Positions 23,279-36,296 of a stretch of 64,000 nt of DNA are shown here, piece by piece (within the stretch, counting starts at the first letter, position 1; each line of letters begins with the position of its first letter). The DNA comes from Lichtheimia corymbifera B2541. Lineage: Eukaryota; Mucoromycota; Mucoromycetes; Mucorales; Lichtheimiaceae. Under the pieces are notes generated by a model, which saw only the letters and a program-made list of their open reading frames with translations, was not told the origin of the DNA and searched no databases. Made by a program: the position numbers and the translations under genes. Location: assembly GCA_000697475.1 (NCBI GenBank), contig JNEU01000836.1:124001-188000 (forward strand), read 5' to 3'.

Positions 23279-26200
23279 TCAAGTGGTGGATGATGATGAT
23301 GAATGATGGAGGAGGAGCGTATCATGATAAGTATGCATCTTGATCACTTCTTGAATGAGATATTGTGCCTTGCATTCCCAATTATCAAGCGCCTTTTTCC
23401 GATGACTGGCATTGTAATACGATCCTGCAAACTTTTGACATATTGAGTCTATATATGAATGAAAAATGTTACACCATCCTCCTTACTTACTCTTTGATAA
23501 ATGCGGTCCTTAAAAGTACGATGTTGATCCAGTTCTTGCTCGAGAAGAGTAATACGTCGTTGAAGCATGACCAATTGATCCGATGGGGATAAACGACTGG
23601 ATAATGTGGAAGGGGGAGGTGGTGGGGTCCAATCATGGATCATGGCAGCTGTATTGTCAGTGGCCCATCCATAATCGAGGTTACAAATAGCCCCATCCAA
23701 AGGTTCCTTGCTTAAGCGAGCAGCCCAGTAATTACACACTTGGGTCCATTCATGTGCCGCCTCGGATGTCAATGTTTCAAACAACCATACAGCACCATCA
23801 GCTGCTTTAACACAAAATACAAAAGGACGCTGATGACCACACCCCGAAGCATATGGCATGGCTGTCGTCAATGAATGCCTAAGATTGATTTGCGTGCTAT
23901 TGGACCGAAAAGAACGATAGTAGTAGCTGTGGGTGATGGTGCTGAGTGTTCTGGGTCGTTCACGTTGTCGTCGTCGTTGTTGTCCATTGTCATTCAAAGC
24001 GAAGGACGAGGAACATGATAAAGAGGATGGAGAGGTTGAATACAAGTACATGCTCCCTTCTTGTACTACGACACGGCATAATTGCCATCCACGTTGTCGT
24101 GCTTTTTTATCTCTTGATTCCATCACATGCTTACGAGTTAAAAGCCCTTCTTTACGCAGACTTGAATTTTTCACACCACCGGATGAGTTGATGTTGGTTT
24201 CATGGGGTGCCGTGGTAGTACTACTACTCATTGCTGCTGCTGCTGGAGACATTTGTGCAATTGGATGTGCCTTGATAGACATGTAAATATCCTAATGTAG
24301 AGAGTTAATATTGGTTTGTATAATACAGCACCCTCCCATATATATATATATATATACCTTGAGTAATGCCTCCATCTCAGTCATCCATGCTTTTTGTGTA
24401 GGTGTTACACTAATTTTACGTCGTCGTCTGTTGTTGTTGTTGCCATGCTTTTGTTTTTTGTTGGATGAGCTTGCACTACTACGTGGGTCCAAAGTGTATG
24501 TCCAACGTCGACGACGTGATGGTGATGATGATGAAGGTGATTCTTGTGGGTGATGGCGCACACTACTACTACTGCCTGTTAAACTATGACTTCTTTCAAG
24601 TGGCCAGAGTGAGATATGGCTTGATGTGCTGCAACTCATGTTGGAAGAGGTCAAGGTGGATACCGTGCTTTCGCTTGCTCGCAGTGATGTTTCTTGTATT
24701 GACGATGAGGGTGATACGAAATGCACGGGGAGTGAAAAGCAGGATATCGACGTGGTTGTTGTTGGTAATGGAAATCCAAGGCCGCGTAGCGTTGCCATGG
24801 TATTGCGTACAAATTTGGACTGAGTCATTTTATGTCGACCCCCTTTGCCTTGATGAGCAACATGTAAATCCGTATTGAGTAGTAGAATAGCATAGGCAAC
24901 TGCATAGACACCATCTGATATAAAAAGAGGAATGAGTGCTTTGTCATTCGATGATGGTATATACACACCTGGACTACCAAACGTCTTTTGCGGACCTATA
25001 TCATGCACCATGTTGTTGGCATGGCACTCCCAATACCGGTAGGCAAAAGCGCCCAAGATGCGATCCATTTGTTGTGCTTCTGCCTTGAAATATAGCTTGC
25101 CGCATAATGTACGAAACGCTACATCCAATCGCTGACACGTAAAATCAAAGCGGGACATGTAATGTTTGAGCACCTGTGCCCTGAACCGATCACTGGTGGT
25201 GGTGGTGGTGCATTCATTTGATGAGTAAGCTGAGCTACTATAGATGCCATCATTTGTTTCTTCTTCTTACCATGTGCCTAACCATTCAGCTCTTTCTTCC
25301 AAGCTGCATATGGATGTATCATCGTCATCCCATAATCGTTCTGCTACCTCACGTATTGAATCAATGTCAATAGCTGAATCGGTCTCTTTGTGCTGCTTGT
25401 CGTTATGAAGGCTGTTGGAATCTGCTGTCATTCTTGGATGGTTTTGGTTTGTTGTTGTATCACTCATCTCTTGCCGGTGTGATATGCATTCAGGCTGCAT
25501 ATGCAAGTCATCTGCTGATGGATGCTGTTGCTGCTGCATTTGTGCTGTGCTACTGCTGATGAGTGATGTCCGTGGTGACCATTGTTCACTATCGTGTTCT
25601 TCCTCCTCAATATCGTTACAAGGAAAGGTGCTGTAAATGGAATGACCGGTAGTCATGTTGCTGCAACGACTCATCATGCTGTTTCGTTTCACAGTTGTTG
25701 GTAGCTCGTCGTCGTTGTTGCTACTGCCATTGAATATTGATTGTGAAGGTGAGATGCTGCCACTTGCACTACTACTAATACTACTACTGCTAGACCCATC
25801 ATGATGATGGCAATGCAGCGTAGTATTACAAACACCATGCAACGCAGGATTAGGGAGTGGAATGGCGGTTGATTTTTTGCTTGTTGATGGTTTCTACACA
25901 AACACGCACAAATCATCAGTACAATGAACAACGAGGAGGTGATGGTGGTGGTCTGTATCAACACACATAATACTATTATCCCTTTCGATCCCTTTCATCT
26001 CGTGCATCTAACCCCATTGTATACCCCTCCCGCAGCAGCAGCAGCAGCACTAGCACCCTTCCCCCCCCCACCCCTTTTTTCTTTTTCTTCCATACCCTAC
26101 GAAATCTTTGGATCAGTGCGTTAAACGACTAAAATAAAAAAAAAGATGAGATTCATCATCATTGGATGTTACACCACCATCAAGGCACTTTTTACCCTTG

Positions 26201-26498
26201 TCAATGGATTTGTATTTGAGCGTGGTATAGGATTGTTTGCAACTGGTAATGATTTTGGACGCGACTTGCGTTTAGCATCTGGCAGAAAACGGCTGCTAAA
26301 TTTTCGTTGTTGTTGTGCCATGGCAGCTGCTTCGTCTGATATGTATCATCATCAATGAGGTGAATGATTATAAACAAGGGTAACACCACTATTACCATCG
26401 ATGCGTTGATAATCGCTTTGATGAGAAAAAGAGAACCGATGGGTATTAGGTACGGGTCGGGTATCAGTCGTCAATAGTTGGCGTGAATTGGGTATCAT
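23279..26498 (-). CDS. Arf guanine-nucleotide exchange factor, Sec7-PH (Yel1/EFA6-like)
   Basis: Activates Arf GTPases at membranes. Seven exons (26498-26396, 26335-26196, 25893-25271, 25192-24969, 24914-24358, 24291-23487, 23448-23279) give 873 residues starting MIPNSRQLLTTD. The N-terminal 260 residues are disordered and Ser-rich. The Sec7 domain begins near VAERLWDDDDTSICSLEERA and has FDFTCQRLDVAFRTLCGKLY, KAEAQQMDR with the catalytic Glu, and motif 2 ILLLNTDLHVA. A PH domain near residues 592-725 runs from RKEGLLTRKHV to EAAHEWTQVCNYWA. The last exons form a coiled coil, LQRRITLLEQELDQHR, and RKKALDNWECKAQYLIQEV. Order and tail match the EFA6/PSD and yeast Yel1 class that acts on plasma-membrane Arf6/Arf3. 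Confidence 0.85.
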
Positions 26499-27335
26499 GG
26501 CAACGAGGCGTAATTTAAAAAGTAATGGTATACTTGTACACACAACAAAATTGGGAAAAGAAAGAAAAGGCAAAAAGTGTAGTAGATGGAAAAAGAAATA
26601 AACCCAATCATAAAATGGAGAGAGAGAGAGAGATCCGGGAGGATGTACGTGCACCTGTGCGCAAATGAACCAGCTTCTTTATCCTTGGTGCAGGGTTCAA
26701 CCATATGGTTGCATTGCAAAGAAAACTCCCATTGTTCTCCTTATCATCGCGCAAGAGATCGATTTGTTGACCATCGACCGCTATTTTTGTTACATGGAGG
26801 AGTGTACGTGATTGTTTCAGATTGAATGATACATAGTGCCTTTATAATAATTAATCACCCCAATGGTGGGGGAGATACCGAAATTAAAGCGTGTGGAGGA
26901 GGATCATGCAAGTTAAAGCTTATACAATTATTACACCGAACGGCACGACGCACGAGAAGACTAAATGTCGATCATCCCATTCTTCTATTATGTTCATGCA
27001 TTGATCCAGCAGCATGGTCATAGCCAAGACCCCAAAAAGTAAGCGTCATTTCGGGGTACTACACGTGTGTGGTATTCAGCCTTCACACAGATGGGACTCT
27101 GAGATGCCCTGCATTAGTGTTATTACTCCTTTTGTGCTCAATGTATTAAGCTATCGTACCGAAAAAGCCACTCATTCAGCAACATCATCATTGGGTGCAC
27201 AGTATACGTAGAATGATAGATTTACAAGTTTAGGATGAAGAAGGAGAAGAATATTTCTAATGAATAATATTATACAAATGAAAATGGTATGATGGGATAC
27301 TAAGCGAATGGGAAGAAAATGCAATAAAGAGGATT
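26499..27335. other. Intergenic between the Sec7-PH and CaaX-box genes
   Basis: Promoter of the Sec7-PH gene, with a short GA repeat at 26617-26632. Frames at 26586-27211 are short with no recognisable protein. Confidence 0.4.
26617..26632 (+). repeat. Short GA microsatellite
   Basis: (GA)8-like run in the Sec7-PH upstream region. Confidence 0.7.
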
Positions 27336-28506
27336 TCAACAAATGATACAACAGCAGGCTGAACCAGCAGGACGGTCCTCATCCATATCCAAAGGCATGG
27401 GTTGTGGTTGTTTTGAAGTGGTGGAAATGATGGCGGGAGGATGGTGTTGATCCATTTGGATGGTAGAAGGTGTTGAGTGCGTTGATGCAAACATATGATT
27501 GGTTTGCATGTTGTTGGTGCTATGAACAGCGGGTAATGGAGACACGTGTGCATGTTCATTGTTTGAAGGTGCACGAGCTTGGTCGACAAGTGATTGGTGC
27601 TGCTGTTGCGGATGAAGCGACACAGGGGGTAATGGTGGTGCCTCGTCTTTGTTCGGACTATGATTTTCATGCAAAGATGACTTGATCCTACTACTATTAT
27701 CATTGCTGCTGCTGCTGCTGCTGTTGCTACTGCTGCTGTTGGTTGACATGGCGGGGGTTGTTGACGATGATACCGGAAGATGGGAAGGGCCAATACGATC
27801 ATCCCACTCTGCTGTACTGCAAATCGTACTTGCCATCAAGGATAGCGGACGACCTTGATCATCATCAATGCTGCCGCTACTGATTGAAACAGACCTCGTG
27901 GTTGCACAATCTGTGATACACGCTTGTCCATTATTCGTTGTTATCAAGGATCTTCGGTTGCCATCCATTTGTAATAGGATATCCTGTGGTACTCGTACAC
28001 GTCTTGTTGAAATCACTTGGTGAGGATTATCATCGAATGTCGCTGAAGAGAGGGGTCGGTTGCCAGCGAGCTTGGAATAACGTAGCCTTCCGTGTAAGAC
28101 ATCATCTTCATCATATTCTGAGAAAGAAATTAAAAAAAGGTTCTTATATATGCATTGCATTCATACCAAAGGGAAGTCCTTTTTCATGGTCATGCCTTGT
28201 GCTCAGGTCAAATACTTGGACGACCTACATACAATGCCTAATGAGTCTCATGCAACAACCGTGTCATGTCAGACGTACATTGTCTTTGCAGAAACGAATC
28301 TCGTAAGCTGGACCCTGTGGAGCCATAAGAGCTAACGAACGGATAAAAGAAAGAAAAAGAAAAAAGAGAGGGAGGGAGAAAGAGAAAGGATCAGCCAAAG
28401 AATAAAAAAAAGGATGATGGGGATTTATCCAACACACCTTCTCCTTGATTGCTAGCCACTTTTTGTGTGCTTCACGTTGTGCTGTGCTTGATTTGGAACC
28501 TGTCAT
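27336..28506 (-). CDS. Ser/Pro-rich protein ending in a CaaX box
   Basis: Unknown family. Four exons (28506-28434, 28331-28279, 28224-28167, 28117-27336) give 321 residues; the first donor is the least certain. The N terminus MTGSKSSTAQREAHKKWLAI and the segments GPAYEIRFCKDN and VVQVFDLSTRHDHEKGLPFE look structured. From about residue 130 it is disordered, Ser/Asn/His/Pro-rich. The C terminus is GSACCCIIC-stop: the last four residues fit a CaaX prenylation box and the two preceding Cys are possible palmitoylation sites. A peripheral membrane protein anchored by lipids is inferred. An open frame continues upstream of the ATG without another ATG, so an extra 5' exon is possible. Confidence 0.65.
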
Positions 28507-28865
28507 TGCCTTTTTATCCACATCTGCAGTTTCATCCCATCTAGTTGCATCTCTTTAGATCGTTTTTAATGCTTTTAAGTTTTCGATCGTCTCTTTTTTG
28601 TTGTTATAGGCATGTCAGAGAAAGCCTTGACTATTATACAAGCTATGGATGGGTGCGTGTATGTATATATAGATGGATGTGTAAGGGGCATTAAAGATAA
28701 CTAAGTAACCATTAAGAGATATGGATGAGTGTGTGTAAGAGAGGGTTTGTGGTACATGCAAAAGGACAAGAAAGAAACATGAAAAAGAAAAATAGATAAT
28801 GGTATCGTGCTTGAAGGGCAAAAAGTAAATTGCCGTGCGTCTATAGCTTGCATACAGGAAATGTT
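28507..28865. other. Intergenic
   Basis: Contains the promoter of the CaaX-box gene and the 3' flank of the glycosyltransferase fusion. No gene seen. Confidence 0.4.
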
Positions 28866-31372
28866 TTACAGCGTGATAACGCTTGGGTCACCATTCTAAT
28901 ATATAATATAAACAATGAGCTTTCCTTTTTCTCCAATTGAAACCAACCAACGCGTTACTTACAAAGGGATGGCGCCAACCACACTGGAATTCATCCTTCT
29001 TATACACACGATCCGTGCTGGTAGATGTGTTGAAACCAATATGGTACATAAGAAGTGTCTTGCTTGTAACAAGTGAATCTTGGCAATGGCTACATTCAGC
29101 CAGCTCGCCTCGAAGACATTTTTGGATCACAATATCTGGAGGTGTATCACCATATTGAAGCAAAAGTCGAGATACCAACTGAGCAGTTTCAGGCTTAAGG
29201 AATAGGCCACTATATATATCTAGGTGAGATTACATGTTTCATCCTCTTTTTTCCTCATGATATAATTACCTTCCACCTGTGCCAACAAAGACACCACAGT
29301 GATTAGCTGCGTGCTTATTGGCTTGATATACAACATGTTCCAGCTGGTGCCAAGCATCCGATCCACAAATGGGGAAATCATCTTCAACCAAAGCGACATA
29401 GGTACTCTGGAAGCTCTCTGTCGCCAATTGTAAAGCCTTGGAGACATGTAGACGTTGATTCATCTCGTTGCCTTCCTCACGTACCCACTTGATATAACGT
29501 TGGCCTTTGAGATCATTCGAGAAACGTTCTCTGGCGGCATCAAATTGCGAATGGTTGCTAAAGTGGGTATAGACCATCAGCTGAAGACGACTATGAAGAG
29601 AACCAGGTTCAGGATCCACAGGCCAGTTGGCGAGATAAGACTCAATTGTACGAGAGAGTAAGGGTGGTTCACCACGTCGAGGTGCCGTCATGACAACAAA
29701 GGTGAACATGTAGCGATCGTGCGAAAGTTGATTCAGCATAGTAGAATCCACGAGACCCTCTTGGCTGTAGTAATAAGCATTGAACAATAACAACAAGGGC
29801 AATGTCACTGCAATCACGGTAAAGGCCTTTCTGAAAGCTGACAAGAGTAGGCGCCACAAAGGTGTAGCTCTTGGAAATTCCTCAAATGCAGGTGGTACAT
29901 CCTTATCATCCCAAGTCGTATTGGTGGGTGTTGTGGGTGCCGTAGCTGTAGTAATACCACGTTTTTCACGAAGAATGGTTGCTTGGATAACGATAGCTGC
30001 CATGTAGCCAGTCAAGAGACCTGTCAATGACCACCACAGAATATTCTTGACCAAATAATTGACAAGGCACATGAGCAGTTGTAACGTGACCTTACGCACG
30101 GTCAATTTGTGATTCGGATCGGCATCTCCGTAAAGCACAATATACTTGTCATCGATGCTGAGTGATTGTACCATCAACAATGCAAACAAAAACGGTGCAA
30201 TGCCTAAGTAATAGGTGTAACCGGATCAGATATATCATCCATACTCCTATTCCTATTCCATTGTATACCTTACCTTGGTTACACTCATGCACCGAGTCAC
30301 TGAAAAAGAGTAATGGGACCGCCCAACCGGTGGATTTAGAGAAAAGATAACCGAGAGCCTGACGTAAAAGACACACGCTAATGACGATGGAAACGAGGAC
30401 GCGTACAAAACGGCGTGTACCACCCAGCATGTGTGTCAATGATTCCTCGAATAATCCCAAAATGAGCACATTCCAGCCAAAGACAAGCAAACCATGGAGA
30501 GACCAATCGAATAGAAAGGGCGATAAAGCAAGATTCAGCCATTCATGACGATAGATCACAAAAGAAGGTGCTGAGCAAGTGGCGCTGAGTATGTTTGCAA
30601 ACCGAAAAGCGGAGACAAGCAAAGATAAAGCGATTGTGTAGCGTGTGATGACGGGAAGCGGCCAAAGACACAAAAGTTTTTGGGATTTGGATTTATCCTT
30701 ACTATCCAGTGGACGCATGACAGCAGAGGATGACCATGTTCTACTTGGACGTCGACCATGCCCTTTGATGGAGAGTTGTCTTGAACGTCGAATACTTCTT
30801 GATCCACGACGAGTATGTGTATTCCGAGGAGCTGTCATAGAGGATGATGTTGTTGATGTCATTGGGGCTGATGCACAAGAAGGCTGTGTAGTAGTTGTTG
30901 TTGTAGTAGTAGCGGATGAGCCGAATAAAAGTTCTCTAATGCCCCGAGCAGCTGGTTGTTTTGAGCTGTATGACGATATCCACATAGGTAAACTCGGAGT
31001 CGCGGGTGTGTAACTGTTAAAAGTAAGCGGTATTGGCTGCACAGAATGCGGTGGCCAATACGAGCTGTGCGAGGATGGTGTCATCGGTGATTGTGTAATA
31101 GGCGGTTCACTATTTCGTTCCACTGCTGCAGCTGCTGTAGGTGTAGTTGTTGTTGTAGTTAAAGTAGTCGTAGTCGTAGTTGTAGTAGGATGCACGTTGG
31201 TGTCAATACTAAGAGGATGATGTGATACTTGTGGCGGTGGTGGCGGTGGTGCTGCTGTTGATGACTGGTTCGTCAGATGAGTCGACGATTGAGGCTGTGA
31301 TGAAGGCGACGATCGCGATACTTCTTGTACAAGCTTGACAGAGCCAAACATTTTGAAAAACGAATCACGCAT
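28866..31372 (-). CDS. Rhomboid-like membrane domain fused to a GT-A-type glycosyltransferase
   Basis: Four exons (31372-30274, 30203-29270, 29209-28963, 28895-28866) give 769 residues. Residues 1-230 are disordered with Thr runs and a basic patch RRGSRSIRRSRQLSIKGHGR. Next come about six transmembrane helices from VITRYTIALSLLVSAFRFAN to WWSLTGLLTGYMAAIVIQAT; the pattern, with FEESLTHMLGGTRRF and HECNQGIAPFLFALLMVQSL, resembles rhomboid-like UBAC2/Dsc2/TMEM115-type proteins and shows no obvious Ser-His protease pair. After another helix, AFTVIAVTLPLLLLFNAYYY, a lumenal domain has FTFVVMTAPRRGEPPLLSRT, the acidic motif YVALVEDDFPICGSDAW, and a Cys pair CLRGELAECSHC. The EDD motif and layout resemble PGAP4/TMEM246 or MGAT4-like transferases. 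Exon 2 carries parts of both domains without a break, so the fusion is in one frame. Confidence 0.65.
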
Positions 31373-32525
31373 GGCTCCCTACAATCAAGTTGGCAATGCG
31401 GGGGAGGAGTTGTTGAGGAAAGAAAGGAGCAGGGCGGTGAATGAGAGTAGGAGACAAAGGGGGTGATGGATATGCTATTTTGTTCCTGCAAGCAACTGAT
31501 AACGGATTTTGCTCACAAGGCAATGGAAAGAGAAGCGAGAAAGAGAAAGAAAACGAGCGAGCGACACCGAGAAAAGAGAGACAAGAAGCGGGATCCACAA
31601 CGTGAAGGGAATACAAGCATGTCGTTGGACATCGCTGAAGCAAAATTAGAAACGTGCAACCGACAACCAAAAAAAAAGTATATGTTTGTATCACACACGT
31701 CTGTTTAGATCATTTCGACGATCCAAACCAAAGCCGTCTCTGTAAAAGATGTCATTTACCAAAACAACCTTGCTTTTTCAACTTGCCAAGATTTCTTTCT
31801 TCCATATACAAATGTTTTGAAACCTCTTGGATCATTAAAGAAAAGTTTGGCTCTCAGCAACCACTGCCATTGTTTCTTTGTTTTTCCCCCCTCCCTTTCC
31901 CCAAATGCAGTTGTCATTCTCATCATTTGAACACATACCACGAGCACTATCTTTTTTTGGAGGATCTTCGTCGTGCTCTAAATCCTATCCGGGATTCCCT
32001 GAGTAAATCAGGTCTGGAAAGTGATCGACCATCACATCCATCCCCAGACGCTCCGTCTCAAATGATTTTGCGCTTGGCTGTTGTTGCTGCTGTTCCATAC
32101 AACAATGATCACCCGAACCTTGGGAATCACCTATTGCCAAGGATATGCACCACACAAATGGGGGAGCAATCTATTATTACTCAAAAGTCTATGTATGCAG
32201 TCAGCCATGTGACCTTGTTGGCTGTGCCAAGATAAGCGGGTTCTGGTATTATTATTTCTGTGCCCTTCTTGGCTACTATTATGCCATCATCATCATCATC
32301 ATCATTCAAAGCCATGGTTCCCATTTATGACATAGAAGGATTTCTTGTTCCACAGTAACGCACCTTCCCACACAGAAATCAAAAGCGTCCTGTTCTTTTG
32401 TACTTTCGATATATAGGTACTACACAACCAATAAATGGTATAACCAGTGTCACCCTTATCAAGATCAATTGCATCATGTTAGTAATGGATCATCCACTGA
32501 TGGCGGGTTGATGATATGATAATAT

Positions 32526-32544
32526 GAGAGAGAGAGAGAGAGAG
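32526..32544 (+). repeat. Short GA microsatellite
   Basis: (GA)n of about 19 bases in the gene-poor stretch. Confidence 0.7.
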
Positions 32545-33067
32545 ATCTACAACAACAATGCAAGGGGCTGGGCTCACAGAAAAATCTTAATCCCAGGGCT
32601 GATTGCATATGTAATGTGGCAACCAAAAAGGAGCCTTTCCTAATCAAGCACCATGCATGCATTGGTAAGTAGGCTCTCTCATAACTGCTGCAAGCCAACA
32701 AAAGCAACTTGCATATGACAGCATTTGCCGAGCCACTAGGCCCATTTCACTCATTTGGTGACCTGCTCGACCCTGGATGCTCGACTTGGTGAGAGAGAGC
32801 GAGAGATCCACAAATATAAAACATTGCAAATGAACCTCATGTAGCACAATATAGTTTAGAACCAGGCACTTTTTTCTTTGTCATACCAGCGCTATGATCT
32901 TTCGCTTACACAGATATCTCATAAAAGGTACCGATTGTTTCCGAAGAAGATCGTTTACGCTTTTGAAGTTTGGGGAAGAAGCCTTTCACACCATTTATTA
33001 GCAAGGCAAGAAAGGTAAGCAATAAACATCGTCAGATCACCGTATATGGTATAGCGTGATGTGTGGT

Positions 33068-33289
33068 CTAAAATGAAAGATATACCACCACACCAGATAG
33101 TCCACGACAATAACAAATGACGGAATATATTGCACTAAATGCAATATCCCGCCCGTGTCGTTGTTCAAAAAGGGGTTGGCCAGCCATCATTGATAAGGCG
33201 TCCACCACACAACCATAATATGCTGGTGGCTCTCTCTCAAACAAATGCATACCAGCTTCATCAATGGTGTGGCTGACAACAGCGCCCAC
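33068..33289 (-). pseudogene. Protein-like ORF fragment, unknown family
   Basis: Frame reading VVSHTIDEAGMHLFEREPPA then YYGCVVDALSMMAGQPLFEQ and IAFSAIYSVICYCRGL. The composition is that of a folded protein, and a CTAG acceptor-like site sits just upstream, but the candidate upstream exon is closed by a stop in the needed frame. Probably a gene remnant or part of an unresolved gene; no family recognised. Confidence 0.25.
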
Positions 33290-33899
33290 GTACTAGCATG
33301 TATCACATCATCATCGTCACCAACCTACGTCATCCACCGCTGATTCCGTTTACACTGCTTGCCGTTCTTCCATGCAATACCATTTTCTCACGTGAGTATA
33401 CCAGGATTTACAGGTACAAGCTTTCTAGCCACTCTCTTTTCTCTCTCTCATTTTTTGGTTATACTTGTATCACCACACTACCACCGATCATTTCATCGCG
33501 ACTAGCCTCTCATGGATAGTGCGTCTTGGATGTGTGACTAAAAATCGGATCATCGCTTGCCCTGGCTAGCTTGCTATTCTAAACAGGGTCCGGGATGGGT
33601 CAATGCGTCAAACGAGTATATGCATCTTATGTTTAAAAGTGAATGCACAGCACCCAAATATGTCTTTAGATTATAAATGTGGTAAAAGCAATTATGCCAC
33701 GTGGGATTTTAGGATTCTCTTATCTCTCTTTTCTCCTTGTCGATATGGTATACATGTTTTGTTGCAAAGTTTATTTGACGAATATATATTGGCATATGGA
33801 AAACTAGTTCTTTGTTGCATCTCGGTGTCAAAAAGAATGTGAGTATGTGCTGGATCCAGCAAGGTGTGTAAGACTCTACCTTAATAAAAGCACCAAATG

Positions 33900-35052
33900 T
33901 CATAATGACCACCACGACAATGAAGCGCTAAACGTCAAGAGCGATATGATGGAAGAAAGAGATGTGTGGGCGAAGATATCATTCTTGTATCTGGCATGGT
34001 GGGTGGGGTGTAGGTGGATTTCAATGATCATAAACGACGACAGTAAGGAGTTGTTGAGAATGGAGATGAGCTGATAGAACGCATCCGCCAGTGATATGCC
34101 TGGAGAGCCTTGGTGTGGTGATGCATAAATCAAGGTCTGAGAAGATGTTGTTCGAGGATGTGATTGAGAAAAGTTGAAAGCCATTGTCGCCTTCATGATA
34201 GAAATGGAGTTGGTGTATAACGGCTTCCAGAAAAGAATGGTGAAAGTTCGGTGAGCAGGAGGATAGTGCTTGATTCGATAACGTGATACGACAGGATAAA
34301 ATTGGGTTGTCGTCTATCAAAGAGCCAGTAATATCCATAGCATAAATCCTCAGCGCAACATCCCATCATGAAATAATAGAGCACAACGTCCCTGATGACC
34401 AGTCTGAATCCAACAAGCAAGCCAACCTTCGTTTTATATCGTCAATAATCTCCTATATACCTCCACTAGATGATAGACTTACTTCCTTTGCTTCCATCCA
34501 CCGACGTTTCCAGCAGTACGAGCAGGTGTTTTTGGCATCGGTTCGACGTTGTAATCATCCTCACATAGGTCAATCAAAATGAAAAAAGGCGAGCAAACGG
34601 TATCATAGCAAAGGAGGCTGATTCAACAAGATGTCGATAATCATCAGATCCATAGTGTCTCGGCTGCTGCTAACTTGGTTCACGTGTAAAACGGTTTGGC
34701 CCTGGTCGACAGCCGTCAGTTGGAAAGCGAATGTCAAAGCGGATCCTGCGTTGGCGATCAGGCGACTATGGCTCTTCAAGTCCACAATGAAACCCAAACG
34801 ATTCTTGCACTGCGATGCTGTTGTGTCTCTCGCCGTACAAAGGTTGGTGAGTGCTGTCCTCGTAATCGGTGTTGCATGTGTCCAGAGGTGTACAAAGAAA
34901 AAAGTCAACTTGCGGTGGTGCAGCTGAGGAGAACCCCCTTTTCCAATTCGGAGTGCGAAATATGGTGCATGATACCCAGAGTGAGGCGGGTTGCTATGGC
35001 AAAGCATAACACACTCATTCAATACATTAATAATCCGATAGAAAGGCAGCAT
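33900..35052 (-). pseudogene. Possible multi-exon gene or remnant, unknown family
   Basis: Several protein-like minus frames in order: 35052-34603 with CKNRLGFIVDLKSHSRLIAN and ALTFAFQLTAVDQGQTVLHV; 34338-34021 with HHSFLEAVIHQLHFYHEGDN and LFSITSSNNIFSDLDLCITT; and a competing frame at 34420-34193. I could not link them through consistent splice sites. Either a poorly resolved gene or a decayed one. No domain recognised. Confidence 0.25.
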
Positions 35053-36292
35053 TTGATCCTACGTCATATAGATGAGTAGTAGTAGTGATAGCTGCTGTAA
35101 TAATAAAAATGTATGCATTATTTCAAAACCATTGAACGCGTCATCCTCCTCCTCCTTCTTTATCATCGGAAGAACTAATCCGATTAAGGATTTCACAGTG
35201 GGCAATTTGAGCTGTGCTGGTGCTGTTGATGCTCATGTGGTCTACTGACTTTTTGGAAAGCAACACATTCAATGATGAGTTATCACGTGAGACTGCGATA
35301 GGAAAAAAGTAGAGTTGACGATCACCGGACGTTTCAAGTCCCTGAAAAGGTTGTCATGTTGCACCAGAGGGGGTGGAAATGAGCACCAAAATAGTTTTAT
35401 ATCTGTCAGTCTTTAACCAAATCACAACCCCATTTCACGTACGTACGTAGCAGGTGAATCCATGCATGTTGTTGGAAATGGTATAGCAACCTTCTACGCA
35501 TCATAGTTTACTTTTGATCCCAAGAATTTATTAACACTATCATCATCCACTGTGCATACGATGCTATATTGCGGGATACTATTATTCTGGTCACAAGGCA
35601 CAGTGTGCGATATGGGTCTGATAGCATGCATCGTCGTCGTCGTCGTCGTGCGTATATGGATCCCGCTCTCCTCTGATGTTAAAGGAGGAAAGATTAATGC
35701 AAGTGCTGAGAATGCGAAGCATTTGATGTTGTTTACCATGTGCATATACATACCATGCATGTGTCTGTCAAGCAGGTTTCCACAATTGGTTAACTGAGAT
35801 ATATATTGAATGTTTGGTGCCGGGATGATATGTTTCTGGTTTTGCTTCAATGCGGATCTAGTATACAAAAAGAGGGAGACGAGGGGGCCATGCATTATTA
35901 TGTACCATGTAAAATCTCTGCTTGCATCGACTATCATTAGTTTAGTATTAGCACCAAAGCAAGAGAAAAGGATAAAGAAATGGGGTCGTTTGTACATATA
36001 AACGAAAAAGCCCCTTGAGATCGACTTTACATATGAAATGGAACCTCCTTAATTTTCAAGGTGTTGGCGTAAGAACCATGTTGATCTTCATTGACACACG
36101 AAAAACGCCGAGATACACTTTCAAGGCAATGAGCGAAAAAAAAAAGTGGCCAATCCACACGCCTTACCACATGGCTTGTTTTCCTTTGAGGGGTATTTTA
36201 AGGTGGAGATCAATTGATGAGAGAGTTAGTTGTTTATAACATGTGCATGCTGAGACTGGGCCCATGATGGCGTTACCGTAAACAAATGCATT

Positions 36293-36296
<4 letters not shown>

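Noticed and set aside
24342..24357. (TA)n run at the end of a Sec7-PH exon
   Set aside because: It is inside a predicted intron (24292-24357) and is a simple microsatellite, not a separate element.
31654..32235. 193-codon plus-strand frame upstream of the glycosyltransferase fusion
   Set aside because: Overlaps a minus frame, lies in purine-rich then mixed leader-like DNA, and the translation has no recognisable domain.
35494..35997. 167-codon minus frame
   Set aside because: No domain, low-complexity Thr run from a trinucleotide repeat, and no start context or splice support.
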